Assembly (NCBI GenBank): GCA_043228905.1 | Contig: JBHGNT010000008.1 | Coordinates: 17,546,001 to 17,610,000, forward strand | Direction of reading: 5' to 3' | Length of the DNA stretch: 64,000 nt | DNA from: Azolla caroliniana | Taxonomy: Eukaryota; Polypodiophyta | Shown here: piece after piece, positions 44,651 through 56,048 of the stretch | How positions within the stretch are numbered: the first letter of the stretch is position 1 | How the letters are laid out: each line of letters starts with the position of its first letter | Notes under the pieces: generated by a model | What the model was told of the DNA's origin: nothing | Seen by the model: only the letters and a program-made list of their open reading frames with translations | Database searches by the model: none | Translations under genes and position numbers: made by a program

Positions 44651-45089
44651 TGTTGAGCGAGCAAGATCAACCGGATCTAGATCGACTGAATAAGGCAAAG
44701 CCGGATCGGTGTTTGGATGATATCCGGAACCAGGAGCTGGATCGGAAACCCGGATCAGATTGTAACCGGTAGGCCGTTAGAGGCCTACGGATCCGGCCTA
44801 GTACGAAGGCATATTTTTGGGAGTCAGTGATAGTCGCTCATGTGAGCATTGAAGTACCTGTCAGTACTTCTGTCAGTCCTTTATGGACTTGTATAAAAGT
44901 GCTCTCTGAGCACATTCTATGTACAGAATATTGAGAGTATTATTTTGGAATAGAGTTTATGTTCTGCTCTCTCTCTCTCTCTCTCTCTCTCATACGTACA
45001 CGTACTCTTTGTGTTGAGCCTTTCTTTCATCTTCTGTTGCTATCCGGTTGAGCCGGTTTGTCAAACGCTTCTGCACGCTTACTTTGACA
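44651..45089 (+). repeat. 5' LTR of copia A
   Basis: 439 bp, TG...CA. It contains a TATAAAA box (near 44892) and a CT microsatellite (about 44966-44990). It is longer than the 3' LTR because of a short extra block (GTCAGTACTTCT) and the longer CT run. Confidence 0.93.
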
Positions 45090-45100
45090 TGGTATCAGAG
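45090..45100 (+). promoter_or_regulatory. Primer binding site (initiator tRNA-Met) of copia A
   Basis: TGGTATCAGAG immediately after the LTR is the standard plant copia primer site complementary to the 3' end of tRNA-iMet. Confidence 0.92.
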
Positions 45101-45182
45101 AGTGAGGGTTGAGAACCTCTGCAACTGACAAACGCTTTCGAAGACAAACCCTAATACCCGGTAAGGACAGACAAAGAAAGAT

Positions 45183-46020
45183 ATGGACAGAGGTATGGCG
45201 CGTTCACTTCCCATAGAGAAGCTCGACCGGAGCAACTACGTGTCCTGGTCATATAAAATGCACCAATACTTGTTGGGGCATGGATATTGGAGCTACGTGG
45301 AAAGAACCAACGAGGTAGTGTCGGAGTTGGCACACAAGGACTTCCTGGCATGGGAGCAAGGAGCGAGCCGAGTTTTGTACTGCCTAGCCTCATGTGTGCA
45401 CGATCAGATGCTCGGCTACATCAAGGATGCAAAAACGCCAAAGGAGGCCTGGGAAAATATTTGGAAGATTTTCGCTGCGAGTACCATAACCCGTAAGTTG
45501 TAGCTCCAGCAAGAGCTAAACAACATCCGACAAAGAGATATGTCGATTACGGACTACACCACCAAGATAAAGGAGATTTGCAACGTGCTCGGGGTCCATC
45601 AACATGACGGTGGACGAAGATGAGATGGTTCAAATTCGCCTCGGTGGTCTAGCACAACGGTAAGGACCAATCCGGATGACAATTTGCACCAGGGAGAAGC
45701 CACTGTCCTTCTTCGACTTACAATCAATGTTGATGGTCGAAGAAAACCATGCGAGTGGGTTGAGGATCACTCAATTGGAAAGCCGAATGCTATACACAGA
45801 GGCGGATCGGTCCTGTGGGCGTGGAGGTCGAGGTGGGTTGGCACGCAATGGAGGCGGCCGACAAGAGCAGAACCAAAGGCACAGAGACAGTGCCAACAGT
45901 AGTTCCGGACCCTCCACAAGCAGGGGGAGTCAAGTTGGAGTCGGAAACCGGCAGTCGAAAACCGACACAGAATGTTGGTACTGTGGCAAAAAAGGCCACA
46001 GGGAAAGCGAGGGCTGGATG
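45183..46020 (+). pseudogene. Copia A gag
   Basis: Starts MDRGMARSLPIEKLDRSNYV, the typical copia gag opening (KLD-NY-W), with AKTPKEAWENIW following. A stop at 45501-45503 is followed by LQQELNNIRQRDMSITDYTTKIKEICNVLG in the same frame, then shifts. The zinc knuckle CWYCGKKGHRESEG near 45975 has lost its last cysteine (Gly instead), so nucleic-acid binding would be impaired. Confidence 0.85.
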
Positions 46021-47445
46021 AAGCGCGCCGATTCGGACAAATCCAGATCCAGCAAAGCCGGTCGGGAAAACCAGCAAAGCTCGCACTACATGGCAGGATT
46101 AGAAGGATCTGGAATCGGGAATACCGGAAAAGGGCCAACCTTCGTGATGAAGCACAAGGCTAACTCGATGAAGAAGACTACTTCCAAATCGGAGGAAGTA
46201 TGGTACGTTGATTCCGGAGCGTCCAACCACATGACGAGCCATGAAGAGTGGTTTTCTTTTTTGGAGAAACTGGAACAACCGGGGATCGTCAAAACCGGAG
46301 ATGACACCCCTCACCCGATTGTGAATGTCGGAGAAGTCCCTTTGAGCCATATCGGACAAAAGGGGAAACTGATGAACGTACTACACGTTCCAACTATCAC
46401 AAAGAACCTTGGTGTCGGTTGGACAAATCGTCGACCAAGGAATGCAAGTGCGGTTTACGCACCTCGGGTGCTTCATCGAGGAAGAAGGCTGGATAATTGC
46501 GCAAGGGCGCAGGGAAGGGAGGATGTTCATCCTCAACACTAATGACGTCGGCACCGCCATGTTTGCCAAAGGACAGAAGATTGAATCGGACATCGATCTC
46601 TGCATAAGTGGATCAGCCACGTCAACTACCGGAGGCTTCAAGATCTGCAATCGAAACAAATTGTGTTCGGATTGCCGAAATTTAGTGGCCAGAAGGCCCA
46701 AATATGTGAAGCCTACCAACACGGGAAGCAACACCGGCTTCCATTCCCCACCAAACGAAACCGGAGCCGTAACAAACTCGACTTAATCCATTCGGATGTA
46801 TGGGGCTCGACACAAAACGTTAGTCTTGGCGGGAGTCGGTATTTCATCTCTTTCATCGACGACTACAACCTGCACATGTGGATCTACCTCATCGAGAAGT
46901 AAAGCGAAGTCTTCGACTGTTTCCGGAACCTTCAAAGTTTAGTCGAAAGGCAAACAGAGAGGAAGATCAAGTGCCTGCAATCGGATGGCGGAAAAGAATA
47001 TTTTTCCAGCCAATTCAACAGTTATTTGCAACAGAACGGAATTCGGAGAGAATTCAGCTGCAGATACACACCAAACCAAAACGGTGTGGCCAAAAGGAAG
47101 AACCGGTTGATTGTCGATGCGGCAAGGGCGATTCTGGAGGAGAAGAGCATGTCCCAATTCTACTGGGATGAGGCGGTCCGGACGGCCGTCTACATCCAAA
47201 ACCGGATCGGAGGCAAGGCGTCAGCACATGAGGTGTATTTCGGGTGGAAGCCAAATTTGAGGCACCTTCGGATATTCGGTAGCATAGCATATGTGCATGT
47301 ACCGGATGAGAAGCGGAAGAAGCTAGATCCGAAGTCAGAGAAGTGCATCCTAGTTGGTTACTCACATGAGCAAAAGGGGTATAAGTGCTATAACCCCCGG
47401 ACTAAACAAGTACGAGTAAGTCAAGATGTCAAGTTTGATGAGTAG
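46021..47445 (+). pseudogene. Copia A protease and integrase
   Basis: Protease motif VWYVDSGASNHMTSHEEWF (46198-46254) is intact. A frameshift follows KNL at about 46410. Integrase: HSDVWG (first Asp), a stop after YLIEK at 46900-46902, QSDGGKEYF (second Asp), then NGVAKRKNR where the family has NGVAERKNR. The catalytic Glu is therefore Lys (near 47092). FGSIAYVHVPDEKRKKLDPKSEKCILVGY marks the C-terminal domain. Confidence 0.87.
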
Positions 47446-50022
47446 GCATCATGGTACACCCTACTGACTCGAACTCCCATCGAAAACCTGATTTTGGAAG
47501 ATGAGGCTAGTGAGACCGAGGAGGTCCAGGAAGAAGATGAAGACTTCGGCACTCTAGACGAGAGTCCGATCTCATTCCGGCTATGTGGACCGAATGAATG
47601 GCTGAGTCGGAATGACCAGTCGGATATAGAACCGGCGAGTAGTGGAGACTCTGCCATGCTCTCCCCGCGCAAGGAACCAAGGAGACGGTTCACGCGCAAG
47701 GAGAAGGGGAAGAAGAAGATGCTGGAATATGAAACCGACAATGATGAGTCGGATCGGAGCGAATGCAACTCCGGAAAGGAAGAAGGCAGACCTTCAGAAA
47801 GGAATTCCGAACCGGCCAAGAAGGGTCCTAAACCGGATAACAACAAGTTACGCCGGTCATCCCGCCAGAAGAAAACTGTCATGAGGTACGGGTACAATGA
47901 ATACATGGTGCATCACTATGCGTACATGACTAAGGTGGTGGAAGTGCGTGAGCCGGAGAGCTACGCAGAAGCGGCAAAGGACGCAAATTGGCGTGCCGCT
48001 ATGGAAGAAGAAATGCGGGCATTCGATGCCAACGACACATGGGACCTGGTTGACCCACCCCTACAGTGCAAACCGATTGGTTGCAAATGGGTGTACAAGG
48101 TAAAGTACAACGCCGACGGTTTGGTTAACCGGTACAAAGCCCAGTTAGTGGCGAAAGGATACACACAGACCCACAGAATCGACTATGATGAGACCATCGC
48201 TTTGGTAGCGAAGATGACGATGGTTCATGTGGTACTGGCGGTTGCTGCGGCAAAGGGATGACATCTTCACCAAATGGACGTGAAGAATGCGTTTCTTCAA
48301 GGTGACCTTGAAGAACGGGTCTATATGATCCAACCCCCTAGTTTCCAATCTGAGATGAACAAGTTGGTAGTGTGCCGACTCAAAAAGTCGCTTTACGGTA
48401 TGAAGCAAGCACCTCGAGCTTGGAATGTGAAGATCACGCACCGGCTGCGTAAGATGGGGTTTGTGGCCTCAAAGTCCGACTCTTCGTTGTTCATTCGGAA
48501 CGGTCCGGTTTGCATTTTTCTTTATGTAGATGATTTAGTCATCACCGGACCCAGACTCGTTGAAATCAGCCGAGTGAAGTCCCAACTGTCGGACGCATTT
48601 GAAATGAAGGACATGGGGGACCTTCATTATTTTATTGGGATCGAGGTGATCCGAACCCCCAATGGCATATTGCTCTCACAACGCCATTATGTCTTGAATA
48701 TGCTGTACAAGTTCGGCATGACTGAATGCCGACCAATCTCCACACCCCTGGACTTGAACTTGAAGCTATGTCCCGACTACGGACCGACCTGCGATGAGAA
48801 ACGGTTCCGACAAATTGTCGGAAGCCTTATCTACTTTACAATCACCCGACCCGACGTCAGTTATCCAGTCGGAGTGATCAACCAGTTCATGCAAAAGTCG
48901 ACTGTTGAGCACCTTCAGTGCGCACACCGGATACTCCAGTATGTTAGCAGCACGAAGGACTGGGAACTTTTATACCGACACGGTATAGCTAGGAAGCTAG
49001 TTGGAGATACCGATGTTGACTAGGCTGGTGATGCATCGGATCGCTGATCCACCTCTAGTTACATGTTTTCTCTTGGTAGCGCGGTTGTTGTATGGAGCAG
49101 CAAAAAGCAACCAACAGTGGCTCTGTCGACCATCGAGGTTGAATACCGGGGCGCTACCATTGCCACCTGTGAAGCCATCTGGCGTCAACGACTACTGCGT
49201 GACCTCCAAATGGAGGTGCCGACCCTGATCTCGATCCACTGTGACAACATGAGCAGCATACAGCTCGCCAAGAACCTAGTGTTCCATGCTCGGACAAAGC
49301 ACATAGAAGTGCATTATCACTTTGTTCGTGAGCTGGTCCTGAGTAGTGAAGTTGAACTTCGGTATGTTCACACGGATCGGCAGGTTGCCGACATCTTCAC
49401 CAAGCCGCTCAAGTCGGACAAGTTGCAACACTTTTTGGTGAGGCTCGGCCTACAACATCTCAACATGCCACACTTGAGGGGGAAAATAGGAATGGGAACG
49501 AATGGCACCGGACAAGGAGCCGGAGAGGAAGAAAGAACCAAGGGGGGAGGTAAGCAGAAAAAGGAAGCCGAGCCGACCGAAGGAGTCGGCACATCTGAAC
49601 AGGTCGGAGCAAGCAGGAGTGGCGACAGAGTCAAGAAGGATAGAGCCGATCGGAAGAAGGTCAAGACCCGGACGTGGTCCGATGTGGTGAAGGGCCTAAA
49701 AACGAAAGACGAGTTGGAGACTACCAACTCTGACAAGAGCTGGAACGAATTGGAGGAAACCGAATCGGTTCAAGATTCAGTGAAGCCGGATCAACTAAAG
49801 GCCAAGCGGACGAGAAGGGAGCGGAAGTCGACACCGACATGGAGGAACCAATGGATCGACAAGCGCCAGAGTCATAACAACGAAGGAGCTGAAATGGGCC
49901 TATTGAGCAAACAAGCCGACCAAGGAGGTCGAGGTGCACAGTACCGGACGGGTCGCGGGAAGCGGAACTGGACCGGATGTCAGAAGGAGCCAGAGGAAAG
50001 GACCGGCTACTGCAGACACTAA
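47446..50022 (+). pseudogene. Copia A reverse transcriptase, RNase H and hydrophilic C-terminal extension
   Basis: RT starts in a long frame from 47494 (WRAAMEEEMRAFDANDTWDLV, CKWVYKVKYNADG). A stop at 48259 splits it from MDVKNAFLQGDLEERVYM. The catalytic box FLYVDDLVITG (about 48520) is intact, then DMGDLHYFIGIEV and TRPDVSYPVGVINQFM. Stops at 49021-49048 interrupt the linker into RNase H (SSYMFSLGSAVVVWSSKKQ, TIEVEYRGA, HCDNMSSIQLAKN, HTDRQVADIFTKPL). The family normally ends near NMPHLRG (about 49480). Here the same open frame continues about 180 codons to 50022, rich in Gly, Lys, Glu and Arg, with no membrane segment. This extension reaches the polypurine tract and is unusual. Confidence 0.85.
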
Positions 50023-50059
50023 CACCACGATCCGACCTCAAGTTGAGCTTGAGGGGGTG

Positions 50060-50459
50060 TGTTGAGCGAGCAAGCTCAACCGGATCCGGATCGGTTGAAT
50101 AAGCCAAAGCCGGATCGGTGTCCGGATGATATCCAGAACCAGGAGCCGGATCGGATTGAAACCGGTAGGCTGTTAGAGGACTACGGATCCAACCTAGTAC
50201 GAAGGCATATTTTTGGGAGTTAATGATAGTCTCTCATGTGAGCATTGAAGTACTTGTCAGTCCTTTATGGACTTGTATAAAAGTGCTCTCTGAGCACATT
50301 CTATGTACAGAATATTGAGAGTATTATTTTGGAATAGAGTTTATGTTCTGCTCTCTCTCTCTTGCATATGCGTACTCTTTGTGTTGAGCCTTTCTTTCAT
50401 CTTCTATTGCTATCTGGCTAAGCCGGTTTGTCAAACGCTTCCGCACGCTTACTTTGACA
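50060..50459 (+). repeat. 3' LTR of copia A
   Basis: 400 bp, begins TGTTGAGCGAGCAAGCTC and ends TTTGACA; partner of 44651-45089. Confidence 0.93.
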
Positions 50460-50464
50460 CACTT

Positions 50465-51585
50465 ATTCTTGGTGCCACGTAGATATCTCAATATCATTTT
50501 AATTGCCTCCCAATGTTTCTTACCAAGGTTTGACAAAAATATGCTCACAACTACCATTGCAAATGCAATTTCTAGCCTAGTCACTATTATCGCGTACATA
50601 AGGCTACCAACAATAGACTGGTAAGGAATTTTACTCATGAACTCCTTTTCATGATCAGATTTGGGGCATTCATCTTCACTCAATTTAACCTGCATAGATA
50701 ATAGAGTGCTCAAAGGCTTTACATTCTCCATATTAAACCTCTTGAGTATTTTGCATACATACTCCGATTGAGACAAGTAAATACATCCATTACTCCTATC
50801 CCGAGTAATACGCATTCCAAGCATGTGTTTAGCATCTCCCATATCTTTCACGACGAAGGTTTGACTCAAATTTTTCTTTAGTTTGGACAATTCATCCTTG
50901 TTTTTACCGGCGATGAGCATGTCATCGACATAGAGTATCAAAATCACATATGAGTCATCTATACATTTCTTCATATATAAGCATGAGTCTTCATTACTCC
51001 TAACATAATTTTGGGACCTCATAAAAGCATCAAATTTTTGATACCATTTTTGAGGTGATTGCTTAAGACCATATAAAATTTTCTTAAGTTTACATACCAA
51101 AGGCATTTTCCCATAAACTTCAAAGCCCTTTGGTTGCTCCATATAGATCTCTTCATCGATATCTCCATGCAAAAAAGAGGAACCACATCCATTTGAAATA
51201 AATCAAGATCATGTTTTGCAACCAACGCAAGCATCATGCGTAACATAGTCATCTTGACTACCAAGGAGAAGATTTCATCAAAATTGACTCCTTGTTCTTG
51301 TTTAAAACCTTTTGCCACAATGCGAGCTTTATACTTGGGAAGAACACTATCGGATGTGTATTTGTACTTATACACCCATTTACATGGTAGTGATTTCCTA
51401 CCTTTTGGCAAAGGCACTAAATCCCAAGTTCCATTCTTATGGATACTATCCAACTCATTTTGCATTGCTTGTTTCCATTTAGCATGACCGTGAACAAATA
51501 TGGCTTCATTGTAACATGAAGACTCACTGGCATCTGATAACATTACATAATCAACAAATTTACTAGGTGCTTTAGAGACACGTGT
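50465..51585 (-). pseudogene. Copia B reverse transcriptase piece
   Basis: On the minus strand: RVSKAPSKFVDYVM, WKQAMQNELDSIHKNGTWDLVPLP, CKWVYKYKYTSD, KARIVAKGFKQEQGVNFDEIF, a frameshift at about 51178, then LHGDIDEEIYMEQPKGFEV, LYGLKQSPQKWYQKF and the intact catalytic box LYVDDMLIAG (about 50940). TRLEIAFAMVV and KMILRYLRGTKNK end at the copia A insertion point. Confidence 0.88.
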
Positions 51586-52317
51586 TGTCGTAGTGTAGTC
51601 CGCACACTATGTGAAAAATGTAAAAATAATATATCCGATTTAAGTACATATATATAAATAAAAGAAAATATTAAAATATTTATTACATACATAGGGCAAG
51701 ATTTGAACCCTATACCTCCATGTAAATAAACCAAAACTTTACCATTGCATTAACTTATCATAAGTATTATAAATATAGATTTAATAGGTATAACAATTTT
51801 ATTTATGCCTACCTTTATTAAAAGGTAAACCATGCATTTTTTAGTGTGTGAATACTTTATTTACAAGAAAAATATAAATCAATAATAAATAAATAAATAA
51901 TAATACTCGTGCACATCTAGCGTGCATGAGCACTATATTTTGGAAATAAAAGCATAGTGGGAAAAGGCAACTCATGGACATTTAGTGTGCATGAACACTT
52001 TAGAAAAGGAGGAAGCTATGCTTAGTCTCTCCCATCCTTATATAAGGAGGAGAGAAAGATGGGGGTTGATTATTTTGTAAGGATTGACCAATATAATATA
52101 TTCGTGGGATTCACGAATTTGTCAACTAAATTGTCTCTTACTATCTAAATACTGATTAAATACACTAAACTCGTGGGATTCACGAAATTCATAACTTACC
52201 TCCCTTTCTACCTATTCATTACTAGCCTTATCTCATATTCTTCTTTCTCCTGGACTTCCAAACCCTCAATGGTTCCCACCCGACTCACGCAACAATCCGG
52301 AGCCAAAAGGCACGTCA
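51586..52317 (-). repeat. LTR-like repeat (C1) inserted in copia B
   Basis: 732 bp beginning TGTCGTAGTG on the plus strand and ending GTCA, flanked by an imperfect 5-bp repeat (CGTGT/CGTGG). It interrupts copia B between the codons for ST and RV. A homologous copy in the opposite orientation lies at 63018-63641. Both contain GTTCAAATCTTGCCCTATG-like and TTATATAAGGAG-like (TATA) blocks and GTGCATGA repeats. TG...CA ends and target duplication suggest a solo LTR; another class is not excluded. Confidence 0.65.
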
Positions 52318-52339
52318 GCGTGGATCTCCTTAATGATTC

Positions 52340-53476
52340 CTAAACTTGGATACCATCAGGTTGTGCATGAGAAACATCATTGTAAGCAAATTCTTGCTGA
52401 AAATCATCATTTTGCACATCATTGTGTTGAGCATCATCATACTGACCAATAACAGTTTTGCATGACTGACCACATGTAGAAGCATCTACATCAATAAGAT
52501 TTTTATGTTTTACATCAACAGAAGGCACAATATCTTTAAACACAATCTTTCTCACTTCTACCTCCTTTACAGATTGTTTATGCATTTTGTTCTCATAAAA
52601 AACAACATCGCTACTTCTGACCACAATACGTGTGTCAGGGTCCCATAAGAGATGTCCAAACTGCCCATCAATTCTGTAACCAAGGAATATACATTTTTTG
52701 CATTTATAGTCCAATTTCTTTCTTAGAGTTTTTGGAATGTGTACATATGCTTTGCATCCAAAAACTCTAAGATGAGGATAATGAGGTGTCTTGCTTGTCC
52801 ACAACTCTTGTGCCACTTTTAGACCTATGGCTGTGTTCGATGATAGATTAATCACATGGATTGTTGTTAAAACAACTTTTGCCCAAAAACCTTGTGAGAG
52901 TTTTGCATGGTGTAACATAGAGACAACTTTGTCTTGAATGGTTCTATTCATCCTCTCAGCCACACCATTTTGGACAAGGGTGTAAGGAGCTATAAACTCT
53001 CTCCGAATGCCTCCAGACTTACAAAAGTCACCAAATGCGTGAGAGGTATACTCACCTCCATTGTTCGAACGTAAAGCCTTAAGCTTTATGTCCTTTTCCA
53101 ACTCAACCGAACTAAGTAATTTTCTGAAAGTAGGGTATACATCATCCTTTCACTTAATCGAATAAACACAAACTTTCCTAGTGGCATCATCAATAAAAGT
53201 AACAAAGTACAATACACCACCCAAAGATCTTGTGGGCATAAGTCCACAAACATCCGTGTGGACAAGGTCCAATGGTTTAGTGGATGAGTTAACACTGGTC
53301 TTATGTGCACTTTTGGTTTGTTTACCATGTTGGCAATGTTCACATAAGGCAAAATCAGAGAATGACAACTTAGGTAAGTGGCCATAATGAGATAGAATTT
53401 CCATGCCATTTCTTAACATGTGGCCTAAACAGCCATGCCAAATGCTCGTCATTGGTTGGTCTGTGATAGCCAACAA
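52340..53476 (-). pseudogene. Copia B integrase
   Basis: 53476-53150: pre-integrase zinc residues (WHGCLGHM...CEHCQHGKQ) and LVHTDVCGLMPTRS with the first catalytic Asp, ending in a stop at 53150. 53101-52340: ALRSNNGGEYTSHAF where the second catalytic Asp is Asn, NGVAERMNRT with Glu intact, and FGCKAYVHIPKTLRKKLDYK. One active-site residue is therefore lost. Confidence 0.86.
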
Positions 53477-54121
53477 ATGTTCTTTTTGATGAAGAAATAG
53501 GGTAGAGGGAACCTACTTTGTTCCCTTTTGCAACAATCATATTTCCTTTCGTTATACGAAAGGATTGGGAAGCAAATATCACTTTATATCCGTTGTCATC
53601 AAGTTGACCAATGAGCATTAGACCTCGAGTTAGTTGAGGAACATGGCGTACATCTTTAATGGTAAGATGAGAACCATCACTAAAGTGCATTGAGATATCT
53701 CCAATGCCAATCGCATCACATTGATGTGAGTCTCCAAGTCTAACTTTCCCAAGTGACTTGGCTTCATAACATGTGAACCACTCTCTATGTGGAGTCACAT
53801 GGAATGATGCACCAGAGTCCAACAACCACATATGTGATGGAGAAAAAACCATATTCACCCCAACATGTGTGATAATATCACCTAAGACCAAGGTGTCCGT
53901 TTCATCACATGTTGCATTTACTTCCTCTATTTCCACCGAGGAAGAGGGACCACGTGATTGTCTTCCATGCCCATCACCTTTGAATTTAGCATTACCTTTT
54001 TCCTTTTTTTTAGGGCATAACAATCTTTCTTGAGGTGTCCCTTTTTATGACAATAATGACACTCCATATTTTTCTTCCTAGATTTGCTTCTACCTCTATC
54101 ATTTCCACTACTATTTCTCAT
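53370..54121 (-). pseudogene. Copia B gag C-terminus and protease
   Basis: Zinc knuckle CHYCHKKGHLKKDC is intact (about 54062-54023). After a one-base frameshift near 54020 comes the protease motif MWLLDSGASFHVTPHREWF, then IGDISMHFSDGSHLTIKDVRHVPQL-type sequence (here shown as GDISMHFSDGSHL) and the pre-integrase region. Upstream gag is missing. Confidence 0.85.
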
Positions 54122-54299
54122 TTGGCTCCTACCACGATGTTGGTTCTTGCAAGAACCAACGTCATAAACATTATATGCATCTCCATTATGTTACATGTTG
54201 GTGAATATTAAAATGATTATGGTTAACATTTTGTAGTTTTTCCTCCCTATGTTGTTTTAGCTCTAAGATATACCTACCTAGTTGAAGAGAATAGCGCGG

Positions 54300-54744
54300 A
54301 ATATTGCTCGGGCACAATGAGTCTTGAATCACAGAAATGGGAAGTAGAGAGTACACAGAATATTTATGTGGAAAACCCTAATGGGAAAAACCACGGGAGC
54401 CCACAGGCTCCAAGCTATCACTATATATAGGAAAGATACAATCAGTGACTCGGAGGCAACGACCTCGTGCTCTGTATCTTTGCCAACAGGCGATTACAAC
54501 AGAGTATAACTCTATATCTCCTCTCTCTCTATACAACAGTTATACATACAACAATATGACAACAACTCATATAAAGTGATTGCCCTAAGTCATATTTATA
54601 CTTATATGAACTTAGGTCTATTTACAAATGTAGCCTCAATAGGCTTACTCAGAACATATTTACAAATATGTTTTCTCTTCTGGTTCTCACCGGGTCCTCT
54701 TCGTTCATAACCGGATCCCATCTGGAGGGACCGTCTTCCCAACA
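54300..54744 (-). repeat. Solo LTR-like repeat, GGAAAACC family (copy 4)
   Basis: Minus strand from TGTTGGGAAGACGGTCCCTCC at 54744. It includes the paired motifs GTGGAAAACCC and GGGAAAAACCACG near 54369-54397. It replaces the missing 5' end of copia B. Confidence 0.6.
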
Positions 54745-54768
54745 CTACTCTCTTTATATCTGGGGTAT

Positions 54769-55248
54769 CTAATAGTTTGGAGAGGGTCCTAATATGTCTT
54801 GGTATTTCACCCTTATCTCGGCATAAGTTGGACACTTGCATGTAAAATGATACTCGTTCTCTATCTCTATGTGACATAACCTACATAGCCTTTCCTCTCT
54901 AGGGACTCCATTAGTATGACCATTCTCAATCTCAAGTTTGTGAGATGATATCCTAAGTTGTCCAATGGCCACCCGTAGTGCATTTGTCAAGAATGTATCT
55001 AGATATTTTGGTCGTGTAATAAAACCTACCTTAGAGAAGTGCATGAAGTGTTCCTTATAGTACAACATTTTAGATGGGAGTGGCTCTCGTGGGGTGATCC
55101 ATTTATATCGTGTATAAATTTGCCATATTTCTTGGCGTATTACTTTATTATGGCCCTCATGAGAGATTAAAGTTTGATCAGTCCCATGGTTGTACTTAAG
55201 GGGAGGTAGGTTATTAATGTTTATGCCATTTGCAAGTAACCAACACAC
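54769..55248 (-). pseudogene. LINE RT C-terminal fragment
   Basis: An open frame of 159 codons with LCRLCHIEIENEYHFTCKC, a C-x2-C...H-x4-C zinc-type motif, followed by YAEIRVKYQDIL. It has the same layout as the end of the LINE at 42732-43724 (CKVC...CHLLFKC...SRYDDIL) but is diverged. It lies between two LTRs facing away from each other. Confidence 0.72.
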
Positions 55249-55287
55249 TACAATGCTATACCAAGAGCTACTATCTCAGGACTCATA

Positions 55288-55948
55288 TGTTAGGAAACAG
55301 GTCCCTCCGGATGGGAAGTGAGAAAAACAGTACGGATGAGCAAACTCGGTCGAGGCCAAAACTGGATGTGGAGTACCCGGCGACGGAAGACCTGGTGAGA
55401 ACCGGATGACAAGTACCCGGAAACGGAAGACCCGGTGAGAACCGGATGATGACTGCCTGGCAAGCGCTGGATGATGCAGGCCCGACGAGGAGTGCTCACC
55501 GGATGAAGGGACATATTAGTAAATATGTTTCTGAGAGTCCATCGGGACTATATTTGTAAATAGCCGAAAAGTCATTTTTTAGTATAAATATGACTTAGGG
55601 CAAACTTAGGATGTTGATGTTGTCATTCTTGTTGGTGCAAGATTAGAGTGTAACTGTGTACAGAGGAGAGAGAGAGGAAGAGGTCGTTGCCTCTGTTGTA
55701 ACCGCCGCCTGTGGCGAAGAAAGCAAGCTCGAGGTTGTTGCCTCGGTGCTTTACTATTGTACGTTGTGATATAGTGATAGTTTGCAGTTTGTGGGCTGTC
55801 GTGGTTTTTCCCTAGTTTGGGTTTTCCACGTTAACATCCTGTGTACTCTTCTCTCTATTGTGTCGTGCCTTAACTCCCGTTTTTTGTGTTTGATTCTAAG
55901 CTTGGTTGTGGCCGAGCGTTGTTCATCGAGAGCGTGTAGTTCCTGTCA
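55288..55948 (+). repeat. LTR, GGAAAACC family (copy 5, plus strand)
   Basis: About 661 bp from TGTTAGGAAACAGGTCCCTCC to TTCCTGTCA. It contains CGTGGTTTTTCCCTAG...GGGTTTTCCACG, the reverse complement of the motif pair in copies 1-4. Just after it, CATATAGGGATCGG resembles a decayed TGGTATCAGAGATCGG primer site, and ATGCCTCAAAAGCTCGACGG (55967) starts a copia-gag-like MPQKLDG tract that stops after 19 codons. So this family is probably a copia element. Confidence 0.65.
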
Positions 55949-56048
55949 TCATATAGGGATCGGAATGCCTCAAAAGCTCGACGGGATATCCTATCTTGTG
56001 GTTGGCTATGTATCCTATGAATAAAAACTACCTATTGGAATAGTGCGT

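Larger units (their letters stand above)
44651..50459 (+). mobile_element. Nearly complete Ty1/copia element (A) nested in copia B
   Basis: LTRs at 44651-45089 and 50060-50459 begin TGTTGAGCGAGCAAG and end TTTGACA. Both sides carry the direct repeat CACTT (44646-44650 and 50460-50464), the 5-bp target duplication. Primer site TGGTATCAGAG (45090-45100) pairs with initiator tRNA-Met. A purine tract TTGAGGGGGTG (50049-50059) precedes the 3' LTR. The interior is far more GC-rich than the host. The two LTRs differ by roughly twenty substitutions and a few indels by eye, so insertion is not very recent. Gag and pol have stops and frameshifts. Confidence 0.95.
43837..54121 (-). mobile_element. Old minus-strand Ty1/copia element (B), twice interrupted
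   Basis: Pieces in order on the minus strand: gag zinc knuckle and protease (54121-53370), integrase (53476-52340), [LTR-like insertion 51586-52317], reverse transcriptase (51585-50465), [copia A 44651-50459 plus target duplication], RNase H (44650-44159), polypurine tract and 3' LTR (44037-43837). Reading across each insertion restores a continuous copia pol, e.g. LRRST | RVSKAP and YLRGTKNK | CLCLGRGN. The 5' LTR and most of gag are missing beyond 54121. Confidence 0.88.

Noticed and set aside
45767-46359. Several long minus-strand frames within copia A and the gypsy element
   Set aside because: They are shadows of GC-rich coding sequence on the plus strand and show no conserved motifs.
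49480-50022. Envelope-like gene at the 3' end of copia A
   Set aside because: No signal peptide, hydrophobic anchor or cysteine pattern; the region is hydrophilic and in frame with pol.
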